The translations under genes and the position numbers were made by a program. From the NCBI GenBank assembly GCA_031264865.1, contig JAISDJ010000340.1:1-32103 (forward strand): a stretch of 32,103 bases of DNA. The letters are read 5' to 3'. Below are positions 23,581 through 32,032 of this stretch, piece by piece (position 1 is the first letter of the stretch; each line of letters begins with the position of its first letter). Under the pieces are notes generated by a model that saw only the letters and a list, made by a program, of their open reading frames with translations, had not been told where the DNA came from and made no database searches. This DNA is from Tannerellaceae bacterium. Lineage in GTDB: Bacteria > Bacteroidota > Bacteroidia > Bacteroidales > Tannerellaceae.

Positions 23581-24708
23581 TCACACCACTCCTTTCGTAG
23601 AGGGTAATTCATAGTTGTATATATCTCTGCGGATGGCCATTTTGATGCTGCGGGCCAGCGCTTTGAATATTCCTTCTATTTTGTGATGTTCGTTATCGCC
23701 TTCGGCTTTGATGTTGAGATTCATTTTGGCTGCATCGCTGAAGCTTTTGAAAAAGTGGAAGAACATTTCTGTTGGCATGTCGCCTACTTTTTCACGTTTG
23801 AACTCTGCGTCCCAAACAAGCCAGGGACGGCCTCCAAAGTCTAAGACCACACTGCACAGGCAATCATCCATGGGTAGCGTATAGCCATATCGTTCTATAC
23901 CTCTTTTGTCACCTAGTGCTTTCAATAAGGCTTCTCCTAAAGCGATACCGGTATCTTCTATGGTGTGGTGTTCATCTACGTTTAAGTCGCCGACGACACG
24001 GATCGTTAAGTCTATTCCGGAATGTTTTCCTATCTGGTCGAGCATATGATCGAAGAATCCCAAACCTGTCGAAATGCTTGTTTGTCCGTTGCCATCGAAA
24101 TTTATTTCTACATAAATATCCGTTTCTTTTGTTGTTCGTTGGATCGTTGCACGTCGTTCGCCGGCAAAAATAAATTCTGTTATCTTATCCCAGTCGTCGG
24201 TAATTAGGGTAGGGGATAGGTTTTTACCGTAACTGGCAAGCTCTTCCAATGCACCTTCCGGATGATGTAGCCAGATACTTTTACATCCTAAATTAGCGGC
24301 TAGTTCTATGTCGGTTAATCGATCGCCTATTACATAACTGTTTGCCAGGTCGTAATCGCCATTCATGTAATGGGTAAACATGCCGGTTCGGGGCTTTCTG
24401 CCGGGTGAATTATCTTCAGGGAAAGAACGATCTATCAAGATATTGTCGAAGATGATGCCTTCGCCTTCAAAAGCCTTTAGCATTTTAGTATGAGCCGGCC
24501 AGAATGTTTCTTCGGGAAATGAAGCTGTTCCCAATCCATCTTGATTCGTGGCTATGACAAACTCAAAATCCAAATGTTTCCTGATAAAAAACAGATTACG
24601 GAATACTTTGGGATAGAACTCCAGTTTTTCAAGACTGTCTAACTGATAATCCAACGGCGGTTCGATAACCAACGTGCCGTCGCGGTCGATAAAAAGAGCC
24701 CGTTTCAT
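23581..24708 (-). CDS. hisB: Bifunctional histidinol-phosphatase/imidazoleglycerol-phosphate dehydratase
   Basis: From ATG at 24708 it has 375 residues; this start overlaps the hisC stop as ATGA and precedes '[12 protein letters not shown]' directly. The N-terminal HAD phosphatase (about 1-165) has nucleophile Asp8 and Asp10 in DRDGT, and a Cys/His region '[16 protein letters not shown]'. The dehydratase domain (about 185-375) has '[20 protein letters not shown]', '[17 protein letters not shown]' and '[20 protein letters not shown]', whose His/Glu clusters bind two Mn ions. It catalyses steps 6 and 8 of histidine synthesis. It is the last gene of hisGDCB. Confidence 0.97.
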   Translation of the reverse strand: MKRALFIDRDGTLVIEPPLDYQLDSLEKLEFYPKVFRNLFFIRKHLDFEFVIATNQDGLGTASFPEETFWPAHTKMLKAFEGEGIIFDNILIDRSFPEDNSPGRKPRTGMFTHYMNGDYDLANSYVIGDRLTDIELAANLGCKSIWLHHPEGALEELASYGKNLSPTLITDDWDKITEFIFAGERRATIQRTTKETDIYVEINFDGNGQTSISTGLGFFDHMLDQIGKHSGIDLTIRVVGDLNVDEHHTIEDTGIALGEALLKALGDKRGIERYGYTLPMDDCLCSVVLDFGGRPWLVWDAEFKREKVGDMPTEMFFHFFKSFSDAAKMNLNIKAEGDNEHHKIEGIFKALARSIKMAIRRDIYNYELPSTKGVV

Positions 24709-25742
24709 AATTCTTTTGTTTGAAGCGCTTTTAATAATAGATTGTTTTGCTCCGGCGTACCAATGGTAATACGCAGGCAACCTTCGCATAAAGTTACGGC
24801 GTTTCGGTTGCGTACAATAATACCTTTTCTTACCAGATAATCATAGGTAGCATTAGGATCGTCTACCTTTACCAGGATAAAATTGGCGTCCGAAGGATAG
24901 ATTCGTTGTACAAAAGGTAGTTTCTGCAAAGCTGTTTCTACCAATGTACGTTCTTTTAGTATTTCAGATAGTTCTCCTTTCATCGCCTCTTGCCGGTTCA
25001 GTATCTCAAGCGCCTGCTCTTGTGTTAGTTGATTGATATTGTAAGGATATTTGATTTTATTCAATATATCAATAATATCAGGCGATGCAAAGGCCATTCC
25101 CAAACGGATTCCTGCCGCACCCCATGCTTTGGACAGCGTTTGTAGTACAATTAGGTTAGGGAAGTTTTTCAATTCCTTCAGAAAGGTAGGAGAGGAAGAG
25201 AAATCAATATAAGCTTCATCAATCACTACAATTCCTTCAAATCCGTTAATCACTTTATACAGTTCTCCGCGACTTAGTATATTCCCCGTCGGGTTATTGG
25301 GAGAACAAAGAAAAATAATCTTTGTATTGGCTTCAACTGCCTGTAAAAGTGCATCTGCATTGAGGCTAAAATCATTGTTCAGCCGTACTTTGCGACAGGC
25401 AACATGATTAATATCTGCTGCCACCTGATACATTCCGTAAGAAGGGTCAATGGTTAAGATAGTGTCGACTGCCGGTTCGCAAAAAGCACGGATGGGTAAG
25501 TCGATGGCCTCGTCGCTACCGTTACCTAAGAAGATGGAGGCACGGTCTATCCCTTTCACTGCCGCTATTTTGTCTTTTAGTTTCCACTGTAAAGGATCGG
25601 GATACCGGTTGTAAGGCTCGTTGTAAGGATTTTCATTAGCATCCAGAAAGACAGATGCTTCCCCTTGAAATTCATTTCTGGCAGACGAATAGGGTTTCAG
25701 GTTCCATATATTCGGACGCACTAATTCTTTAAGATCTTTCAT
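24705..25742 (-). CDS. hisC: Histidinol-phosphate aminotransferase
   Basis: The protein has 345 residues with the class II PLP-aminotransferase fold: '[18 protein letters not shown]' at the substrate-binding N terminus, 'CSPNNPTGN' (146-154), '[10 protein letters not shown]' (173-182), and the Schiff-base Lys205 in '[18 protein letters not shown]'. It transaminates imidazole-acetol phosphate with glutamate. It overlaps hisD upstream and hisB downstream by 4 bp each (ATGA), so translation is coupled through the operon. Confidence 0.97.
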   Translation of the reverse strand: MKDLKELVRPNIWNLKPYSSARNEFQGEASVFLDANENPYNEPYNRYPDPLQWKLKDKIAAVKGIDRASIFLGNGSDEAIDLPIRAFCEPAVDTILTIDPSYGMYQVAADINHVACRKVRLNNDFSLNADALLQAVEANTKIIFLCSPNNPTGNILSRGELYKVINGFEGIVVIDEAYIDFSSSPTFLKELKNFPNLIVLQTLSKAWGAAGIRLGMAFASPDIIDILNKIKYPYNINQLTQEQALEILNRQEAMKGELSEILKERTLVETALQKLPFVQRIYPSDANFILVKVDDPNATYDYLVRKGIIVRNRNAVTLCEGCLRITIGTPEQNNLLLKALQTKEL

Positions 25743-27019
25743 AATGTTTCTAATCTGACTGTTACTGCATTACGGTGAGCATCCAATGCTTCGTTGCTTG
25801 CCATCACCCGGATGGTGTCACCTAATTGTTTTATTCCTTCGGGAGTAATTTCCTGAAATGTTATTTTCTTGATAAAGCTATCCAGATTTACGCCACTGTA
25901 AGCTTTTGCATACCCATTTGTAGGTAATGTATGATTCGTTCCCGAAGCATAATCGCCGGCGCTTTCAGGTGTATAAGCTCCCAGAAACACACTCCCTGCA
26001 TTTTTTATCTGTTCGCCTATACGCATATAATCCTTTGTTTGGATGATCAGATGTTCGGGAGCATATAGATTGGTGAAGTCAATCACTTCCTGATTGTCTT
26101 TTAAAACGATGATGCGGCTGTTTTCGAGCGCTTGGGAGGTAATTTCCCGGCGTGGAAGTTCGGCCAGTTGTTCATCTATGGCTTGCATTACATCTATCAC
26201 GATTGATTCGGCTGTGGTAACTAATATCGATTGGCTATCCGCTCCATGTTCGGCTTGCGAAAGGAAATCGGTAGCAATAAATACCGGATTGGCTGTTTCG
26301 TCGGCAATCACTTCTACTTCGGAAGGGCCGGCCGGCATGTCGATAGCAACGTCTTTCAGACTGACTAATTGTTTGGCGGCTGTAACGTATTGATTGCCGG
26401 GACCGAATATCTTATATACCTTAGGAATAGACTCCGTACCATACGCCATAGCCCCGATTGCTTGTATCCCGCCTGCTTTATATATCTTGCCGACTCCCGC
26501 TGTTTTAGCAGCAAAAAGGATGGCCGGATGTACGTTGCCTTCCCGGTTGGGCGGGGTACACAGGATGATCTCTTCACAACCTGCTATCTTAGCCGGGATA
26601 GCCAGCATTAATACCGTTGAGAACAACGGAGCTGTACCTCCTGGTATATATAAGCCGACTTTCTCGATAGGAACCGCCTTTTGCCAACAAACCACTCCGG
26701 GAGTCGTTTCAACCTTTTGTCCGGTAAATCGTTGTGAGGTATGGAACTTCTCAATGTTGTTTTTAGCGGTTAGAATAGCCTGTTTCAATTCTTCGGAGAT
26801 AAGGCGGCAAGCTTCATTTATCTCTTCTTCGGGAACTTGTAAGGCCGAAAGCAATACTTTATCAAACGTTTCGCCGTATCGTTTTACAGCAATATCACCT
26901 TCTTCTTTTATTTCATTCAGTATGGTTTGTACGGTACCGAATAAATGAGAAACGTCTAATGCCGGACGTTGAACCAACCCGTCCCATTCCGAACGGACGG
27001 GATACTTAGCTATTTTCAT
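25739..27019 (-). CDS. hisD: Histidinol dehydrogenase
   Basis: The protein has 426 residues, normal length. The family signature '[33 protein letters not shown]' supplies zinc and substrate residues, including the Gln-x-Glu-His of 'SQAEHG'. 'APEHLIIQ' and '[18 protein letters not shown]' supply the catalytic His and Glu. It oxidises histidinol to histidine in two NAD-dependent steps. It overlaps both neighbours (hisG stop and hisC start) by 4 bp. Confidence 0.97.
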   Translation of the reverse strand: MKIAKYPVRSEWDGLVQRPALDVSHLFGTVQTILNEIKEEGDIAVKRYGETFDKVLLSALQVPEEEINEACRLISEELKQAILTAKNNIEKFHTSQRFTGQKVETTPGVVCWQKAVPIEKVGLYIPGGTAPLFSTVLMLAIPAKIAGCEEIILCTPPNREGNVHPAILFAAKTAGVGKIYKAGGIQAIGAMAYGTESIPKVYKIFGPGNQYVTAAKQLVSLKDVAIDMPAGPSEVEVIADETANPVFIATDFLSQAEHGADSQSILVTTAESIVIDVMQAIDEQLAELPRREITSQALENSRIIVLKDNQEVIDFTNLYAPEHLIIQTKDYMRIGEQIKNAGSVFLGAYTPESAGDYASGTNHTLPTNGYAKAYSGVNLDSFIKKITFQEITPEGIKQLGDTIRVMASNEALDAHRNAVTVRLETL

Positions 27020-27867
27020 ACGATCATTTTTTCAATCGGAATAATTAATATACCTTCAGCTCCCGATGCTTTTAGTTTTCCTATAATCTCCCAGAAATGT
27101 TTTTCGGTGATAACCGACTGTACAGATACCCATCTGTCGTCGGCCAACGGAGTTATGGTAGGACTTTTCATACCGGGCAATATTTCAATGATCTCATTCA
27201 GTTTAGCTTTCGGAGCGTTAAGTAACACATACTTTTTCCCTTCGGCAGCCTGTATGGCCTCAAAACGAAAGAGGAGTTCATCCAGGATCGCTTGTTTTTC
27301 TTCGGAAAGTTCGTTATTGGCTATCAGCAAGGCTTCGCTGTTCATCACTACTTCTACTTCTTTCAGGCGGTTACTGATTAATGTACTTCCCGAACTGACC
27401 AAATCGAAAATCGCATCCGCCAACCCGATTCCCGGTGCTATTTCTACCGAACCGCTGATGATATGTAAGTTTGCTTTTACATTGTATCGGCTGAGGTAAT
27501 TTATCAGTATCTCAGGATAGGAGGTAGCAATTGTTTTCCCTTCAAACCATTCGATACCTGTGTATTCTTCATCTTTAGGAATAGCCAGCGACAAACGGCA
27601 TTTACTGAACCCAAGACGTTTGGCTAATGTAGCTTCGGCCCCTTTTTCTACATATTCGTTTTCTCCTACAATACCCACATCAGCCACTCCGTTTGCCACC
27701 GATTGAGGAATATCATCATCGCGCAGGAAAAGGACTTCAACAGGAAATCCCTTGGCCGATAAAAGCAGGATACGCTTACCCCGATTTAGTTTAATCCCCG
27801 CTTCTTCGAGCAAATGCATTGTTTCATCGTATAAACGGCCTTTTGATTGTACAGCGATTCGTAACAT
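27016..27867 (-). CDS. hisG: ATP phosphoribosyltransferase, long form
   Basis: The preferred start (ATG at 27867, MLRIAVQSKGRL) gives 283 residues; an upstream ATG at 27876 adds three. It is the HisG-long type with its own C-terminal ACT-like regulatory domain (about 210-283), so no HisZ partner is needed. Key segments: 'QSKGRLYDETMHLLEEAGI', 'FLRDDDIPQSVANGVADVGIVGENEY', and the PRPP-binding loop near 'GLADAIFDLVSSGSTLISN'. It catalyses the committed step of histidine synthesis and is usually feedback-inhibited by histidine. Transcription is controlled by the attenuator at 27891-28020. Confidence 0.97.
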   Translation of the reverse strand: MLRIAVQSKGRLYDETMHLLEEAGIKLNRGKRILLLSAKGFPVEVLFLRDDDIPQSVANGVADVGIVGENEYVEKGAEATLAKRLGFSKCRLSLAIPKDEEYTGIEWFEGKTIATSYPEILINYLSRYNVKANLHIISGSVEIAPGIGLADAIFDLVSSGSTLISNRLKEVEVVMNSEALLIANNELSEEKQAILDELLFRFEAIQAAEGKKYVLLNAPKAKLNEIIEILPGMKSPTITPLADDRWVSVQSVITEKHFWEIIGKLKASGAEGILIIPIEKMIV

Positions 27868-27890
27868 AATTAACATTTAATGTGATTAAT

Positions 27891-27920
27891 AAAAAAGGCT
27901 CACCGTAAAAACGGCAAGCC
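27891..27920 (-). terminator. Attenuator terminator of the his operon
   Basis: On the minus strand, GGCTTGCCGT and ACGGTGAGCC form a 10-bp stem with two G-U pairs around a TTTT loop, followed by six T. It lies 24 bases before the hisG start. The 5' arm can instead pair with CGGTGGGCT at 27959-27967, which forms the antiterminator. Confidence 0.92.
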
Positions 27921-27958
27921 TCTCTCTGTTTCTATTTGATATATGCTACATATACATC

Positions 27959-27967
27959 AGCCCACCG
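27959..27967 (-). promoter_or_regulatory. Antiterminator arm of the his attenuator
   Basis: CGGTGGGCT (minus strand) imitates the 3' arm of the terminator (CGGTGAGCC) and pairs along nine positions (with G-U pairs) with the terminator 5' arm. It starts two bases after the leader stop codon, so a ribosome finishing the leader would cover it. Confidence 0.8.
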
Positions 27968-27969
27968 AA

Positions 27970-28020
27970 CTACTGCCCGTTGTTACGATGATGATGATTA
28001 TATAGCCTGTTTCTTTTCAT
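27970..28020 (-). CDS. hisL: His operon leader peptide
   Basis: A 16-residue ORF, MKRNRLYNHHHRNNGQ, from ATG at 28020 to TAG at 27970. Three consecutive His codons at 27988-27996 serve as the sensor. When charged His-tRNA is scarce, the ribosome stalls there and leaves the segment at 27959-27967 free to pair with the terminator arm, so hisGDCB is read. When histidine is plentiful, the ribosome runs to the stop codon, masks that segment, and the terminator forms. Position, codon content and the downstream competing stems all agree with this mechanism. The peptide itself needs no function. Confidence 0.9.
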   Translation of the reverse strand: MKRNRLYNHHHRNNGQ

Positions 28021-28040
28021 TTTTTAAATTATTTACGACA

Positions 28041-28070
28041 CAAAGTTACAATAATTATTTATTTCGCAAA
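28041..28070 (-). promoter_or_regulatory. Promoter of the his operon
   Basis: On the minus strand, TTTG (28067-28070) is followed after 18 bases by TAACTTTG (28041-28048), close to the Bacteroidetes -33/-7 pair. The -33 element lies inside the last codons of the SusC remnant. The leader ATG is 20 bases downstream of the -7 element. Confidence 0.75.
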
Positions 28071-28640
28071 TAAATCCGACAAATATTTTAAAAGTCGCAT
28101 AATGTTTAAACCAAAGGTAAAAGTAACGGGAGTGGCATAAAAATCAGTTCCGTCTCCAAATGTATTTCTTTCAGGATCAAGCCCCTCATATTCTTTATGC
28201 CATAACAGGGTAAAGAGGTTTTGTGCATTGGCGTAAATATATATTTTATCCAATTTCAGACGTGAAATCAAACTTTGAGAAAGGGTGTATCCTATTTGCA
28301 AATTTTTCAGCTTCAAAAAGTCAATTCGGTGCACCCAATAAGACGACTCTTGCTGATCTCATGAATTGTCGAATTTCAAACCGGGAATTTTTGAGTCAAG
28401 GTTTTCAGGCATGCGTTTTTCCACTTTGTCGAAATGGTTAGGTATTCGTATGACATACGTGTGTAGTCACTTTGGGTATATGCGTGAGTTTTCCCTATTC
28501 CCTGAAATAAAAGAATTAAATCGAAACCTTTATACCGGAAACCGGCAGATAAGCCATAGGTAAGTTTTGGTACCTTAATAAATCGAATGGTTTCAAAAGC
28601 GGTTATATTTCCCTGTTTTAGAAGAAGTAAAATATCTGCT
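28059..28640 (-). pseudogene. C-terminal remnant of a SusC/RagA TonB-dependent receptor
   Basis: Three pieces in two frames match the C terminus of SusC-type receptors in the right order. From about 28640: 'GNITAFETIRFIKVPKLTYGLSAGFRYKGFDLILLFQGIGK'. After a frameshift near an A run at about 28420: 'PENLDSKIPGLKFDN'. After an in-frame TGA (28359-28361): 'QQESSYWVHRIDFLKLKNLQIGYTL...NAQNLFTLLWHKEYEGLDPERN...PVTFTFGLNIM'. About 190 residues of a roughly 1000-residue porin remain, with no plug domain and no SusD partner. The final 91-codon segment (28059-28334) is still open. It is a relic of a lost polysaccharide-utilisation locus. Confidence 0.88.
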
Positions 28641-28736
28641 CTTTATTTTATTGATTTTTGAAATGATATTGGCATATTATCTTTACTTTATCCTTAAATT
28701 TAACAATTCGAGATCATTTTTATTGGTATTCTTTTT

Positions 28737-28744
28737 TACCTTTG
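28737..28744 (+). promoter_or_regulatory. -7 element of the ThiC-like/SGNH unit
   Basis: TACCTTTG, a full match to the -7 consensus, 21 bases before the ATG at 28766. The leader is too short for a TPP riboswitch. Confidence 0.6.
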
Positions 28745-28765
28745 TTTACATAATAATATTGTGTT

Positions 28766-30265
28766 ATGGGGGATAAGAGGAAGATGCGTATTGTCTATCC
28801 ATCATCTGAGAAGGTGTATGTTTTTGGAGAGGTTAATAAGATAAAAGTAGGGATGCGCAGAATTAAACAAACGGATACTATAACTATTGATAGTAAAGGA
28901 GGGAAAATCCGGAAGAAAAATAATCCGGTTATTGTTTATGATACAAGCGGCCCTTTCTCCGATTCCCAGGTAATCGTTGAAAACGGGAAGGGTATACCTC
29001 GTTTTCGTGAGGAATGGTATCTCCGGAGAAAAGATATAATCAAATTAGATGCTCTTTCATCTGTATATTGTGTTAAGCCGGGAAAGAACCTGACACAAAT
29101 GTATTATGCGAAAAGGCGCGTCATTACTCCGGAAATGGAATATGTTGCCATTCGTGAGAATCAGCAAATTGAAGATCTGGGGTTAAAATCGTATATTACT
29201 CCCGACTTTGTCCGTAAAGAAATAGCGGCCGGACGGGCTATTATTCCTTCTAATATTAATCATCCTGAAGCGGAGCCAATGATTATCGGGCAAAAGTTTT
29301 TGGTAAAAGTAAATACAACGATCAACAATTCTTTGCCGCCGCATATGATGGAGGAAGAAATTGAAAAAATAGCTTGGTGTTGTAAATGGGGGAGTGATAC
29401 CTTAATGGATTTATCAACCGGAGAGAATATGCACGAAAGTCGGGAACGGCTTATCCGAAATTGTCCTATTCCGTTTGGGACAGTTCCTTTATATCAGGCA
29501 TTAGATAAGGTGGGTGGAAGTATTGAAGATTTAAACTGGGCTATTTATCGCGATACATTAATTGAACAGGCCGAACAAGGGGTTGATATCTTTACCATTC
29601 ACGCAGCGATACTTCAGGAGCATATAGACCAGGCAGTTTTGAGGCTAAACGGGATTGTATCGCATGGCGGTTCCATCCTGAGCAAATGGATGCAAATGCA
29701 TAAAGAAGAGAATTTCTTGTTTACGCATTTTGTGGAGATATGTGAAATAGCAAAAACGTATGATGTGATTATTTCAATAGGAGACGGCCTTCGCCCGGGC
29801 GCTGTATATGACGCAAATGATACTGCCCAGATGGCCGAATTACGGGTAATGGGGAAACTGATAAATATAGCATGGAAACAGTTTGTTCAGGTAATGACGG
29901 AAAGCTCCGGCCATCTGCCCATGAATAAAATCCTCGACAATGTAAAGGAGCGGCAATATGCCTGCCATAACGCCCCCCTTTATTCGTATGGCCCCATGAT
30001 AACCGATGCGGCCTGCGGATACGAATATATAGCATCGGCCATAGGAGCTGCCCAGATTGCTTGGCAGGGAACGTCTTTAATCAGTTGTGTTATTCCCGAA
30101 CGGCATTGTATCATTGCAAATAAAATAGCAGCGCACGCAGCCGATTTAGCTAAAGGCCATCCAGGAGCACAAGTCCGCGATAATGCATTAAGTAAAGCCC
30201 GTTTTGAGTTGAGAAGAAAAGATGCACAAAATCTTTCATTCGATCCGGAACGAGCTGCTAAATAG
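28766..30265 (+). CDS. thiC: Divergent ThiC-family protein lacking the Fe-S cluster motif
   Basis: The protein has 499 residues and aligns over most of ThiC: N-terminal domain 'YPSSEKVYVFGEVNKIKVGMRRI', 'NPVIVYDTSGPFSDSQVIVENGKGIPRFREEW', 'VITPEMEYVAIREN', 'DLSTGENMHESRERLIRNCPIPFGTVPLYQAL', 'GDGLRPGAVYDAND', 'KIAAHAADLAKGHPGAQ'. The metal-binding histidines appear kept (His383, His447). It stops at 'LSFDPERAAK', just before the region where ThiC carries the C-x2-C-x4-C that binds the [4Fe-4S] cluster, and no such motif follows in any frame. Other family-invariant blocks differ: NIGNS is TINNS (185-189), EGPGHVPMH is ESSGHLPMN (379-387), and about 13 residues are absent after His447. Canonical HMP-phosphate synthesis is therefore unlikely. 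It may be a new function or a decaying paralogue. Confidence 0.88.
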   Translation: MGDKRKMRIVYPSSEKVYVFGEVNKIKVGMRRIKQTDTITIDSKGGKIRKKNNPVIVYDTSGPFSDSQVIVENGKGIPRFREEWYLRRKDIIKLDALSSVYCVKPGKNLTQMYYAKRRVITPEMEYVAIRENQQIEDLGLKSYITPDFVRKEIAAGRAIIPSNINHPEAEPMIIGQKFLVKVNTTINNSLPPHMMEEEIEKIAWCCKWGSDTLMDLSTGENMHESRERLIRNCPIPFGTVPLYQALDKVGGSIEDLNWAIYRDTLIEQAEQGVDIFTIHAAILQEHIDQAVLRLNGIVSHGGSILSKWMQMHKEENFLFTHFVEICEIAKTYDVIISIGDGLRPGAVYDANDTAQMAELRVMGKLINIAWKQFVQVMTESSGHLPMNKILDNVKERQYACHNAPLYSYGPMITDAACGYEYIASAIGAAQIAWQGTSLISCVIPERHCIIANKIAAHAADLAKGHPGAQVRDNALSKARFELRRKDAQNLSFDPERAAK

Positions 30266-30291
30266 TTATAAGAACCATAATATGAATTACA

Positions 30292-31959
30292 ATGAGAAAA
30301 GTTGGTGTATCTGTTTTATTTTGTTTGGTTTGTTTATTCGTAAATGCTCAATGGGTATGGAATAATCCTTTAGAAGCAAAGTTCCCGGTAATACAAAATC
30401 AAGGTTGGACGGAAGAGATAGGAAAGACATTTACCCGTCTTCCTCAAAGCGCACAAAATCAGGTACCCAAAGCTGTCTGGGATCTCTCTCGCCATTCCAC
30501 CGGTTTAGCGATTCATTTTTATTCTAATGCACCGGAGATACAAGTTCGTTATGCCGTAAATGGTTCCTTCGAGATGAATCATATGCCCGCCACCAGTACG
30601 TCGGGAGTTGACTTATATCGTATAGATAGTGATGGCGTTTGGAATGTCTGTTCGGGTAAATCTGATTTTGGGGATACGATTGTTTACCATTATAATCATA
30701 TAAAGAAAGATAGATACCATGATTATGGATATGAATACCGGCTTTATCTGCCATTATATAATAGTGTAAAATGGCTGGAAGTCGGTGTACCGGATGGTTT
30801 TTCTTTTGAATTTATTCCGGTTTTATTGGAGAAGCCAATCGTAGTATACGGTACCTCGATCGTTCAGGTGGCTTGCGTCACCAGCCCGGCTTTAGCGTGG
30901 ACTACAATTGTAGAGCGGTCATTAGATTATCCGTTAATTAATTTAGGATTTTCGGGCAGCGCTAAGTTAGAGAAAGAAGTAGTAGCGTATATGAGCGATA
31001 TCGATGCTTCCCTGTATGTGTTAGATTGCATGTCTGATTTATTTGAGTATGATAAAGAAGAGGTTGTAAAGCGTATTGTTGATGGAGTAAAACTGATACG
31101 TACAAAAAGCGCTGCCCCTGTTCTGTTAATCAAACATGCCGGAAATAGTAACGCCCAAACCGATTCTGTGCATTTTACCGGTAATAGCGATATAAATGAA
31201 GCATCCCTTTATGCCTATAAATTACTACAACAAGAAAATATTCCGGATATACATTATATATGTGGAGACGAATTCGTAGAGCAGAAAATACGGAAAATAT
31301 TAAAGATGGAAAAAGGTATAAGTACAACAACTATTCCTGTTACACAACGAAGAGAACCTAATAATTACGAATGGAAAAAGCGCCATTATGATGTATTGGC
31401 TCTAAATAAAAGTAATCCTCCGAAGTCTCTGATCATAGGCAATTCCATCACTCATTTCTGGGGAGGCGAACCCAAAGGCCCGCGACAAAATAGTATAAAT
31501 AGTTGGACAAAATATATGGAACCCCGAGGCTATCGAAATTTAGGGTATGGCTGGGATAGAATAGAAAACGTACTCTGGCGTATTTATCATGGTGAATTAG
31601 ACGGTTTCGAAACGGAAAAAATCATACTAATGATTGGTACAAACAATATGAAAATCAGTACAGATAACGATATTATTGATGGACTTCGCTTTTTATTGGC
31701 AGCTATACATGAAAGACAATCTAAGGCAATAATTAAAGTAATAGGTATTCTTCCCAGGAGAGATAATGAACAATGGGTTAATGAAATTAATAAACAAATC
31801 CAGCAGTTAGTTCAAGAAGAAGGATACATATATCAGAATGCCGGAAACCTGTTGTTAGATGCGGATGGAAAAATTGATGAGTCTTTATTTAGCGATGGTT
31901 TACATCCTAATGGGAAAGGATATACATTGTTAGGCGCTTTTATTTCCGATTTCGATTAG
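30292..31959 (+). CDS. Secreted tandem SGNH hydrolase
   Basis: The protein has 555 residues. Signal peptide MRKVGVSVLFCLVCLFVNAQ. Residues about 25-180 form the jelly-roll domain often found before SGNH esterases ('TSTSGVDLYRID', GxDLY type). Residues about 182-330 are a first SGNH-like domain (GTSI, Ser189; 'LINLGFSGSAKLE'), but the usual Asp-x-x-His at its end is absent and the oxyanion Asn position reads Asp (CMSD), so it looks degenerate. Residues about 375-555 form a second, complete SGNH domain: GNSI (Ser385), 'MIGTNNM' (448-453) and SDGLHPN (Asp535, His538). It is probably a periplasmic or surface carbohydrate esterase or lipase. It starts 26 bp after the ThiC-like gene and is likely cotranscribed with it. 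Confidence 0.87.
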   Translation: MRKVGVSVLFCLVCLFVNAQWVWNNPLEAKFPVIQNQGWTEEIGKTFTRLPQSAQNQVPKAVWDLSRHSTGLAIHFYSNAPEIQVRYAVNGSFEMNHMPATSTSGVDLYRIDSDGVWNVCSGKSDFGDTIVYHYNHIKKDRYHDYGYEYRLYLPLYNSVKWLEVGVPDGFSFEFIPVLLEKPIVVYGTSIVQVACVTSPALAWTTIVERSLDYPLINLGFSGSAKLEKEVVAYMSDIDASLYVLDCMSDLFEYDKEEVVKRIVDGVKLIRTKSAAPVLLIKHAGNSNAQTDSVHFTGNSDINEASLYAYKLLQQENIPDIHYICGDEFVEQKIRKILKMEKGISTTTIPVTQRREPNNYEWKKRHYDVLALNKSNPPKSLIIGNSITHFWGGEPKGPRQNSINSWTKYMEPRGYRNLGYGWDRIENVLWRIYHGELDGFETEKIILMIGTNNMKISTDNDIIDGLRFLLAAIHERQSKAIIKVIGILPRRDNEQWVNEINKQIQQLVQEEGYIYQNAGNLLLDADGKIDESLFSDGLHPNGKGYTLLGAFISDFD

Positions 31960-31984
31960 ATCGATAACAAAGTTCAAAAATAAG

Positions 31985-32018
31985 AAAAGCCGTCCGGGAT
32001 TAACCCTGAACGGCTTTT
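31985..32018. terminator. Bidirectional terminator between the SGNH gene and the rRNA operon
   Basis: AAAAGCCGT and ACGGCTTTT (31985-31993, 32010-32018), with an inner GGG/CCC pairing, form a strong stem. It is T-rich on both sides and closes both the plus-strand hydrolase gene and the minus-strand rRNA transcript. Confidence 0.9.
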
Positions 32019-32032
32019 AAGAATTAGATAAG

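Noticed and set aside
24709-24789. Extended N terminus of hisB
   Set aside because: It lies entirely inside hisC in another frame. The Met directly before the HAD motif DRDGT overlaps the hisC stop as ATGA, as at the other his junctions.
26094-26948. Plus-strand ORFs of 70-184 codons antisense to hisD
   Set aside because: They are shadows of the conserved hisD coding sequence, with no domain or initiation context of their own.
28600-28765. TPP riboswitch upstream of the ThiC-like gene
   Set aside because: No CTGAGA-type THI-box core is seen, and the -7 element lies only 21 bases before the start codon, leaving no room for the aptamer.
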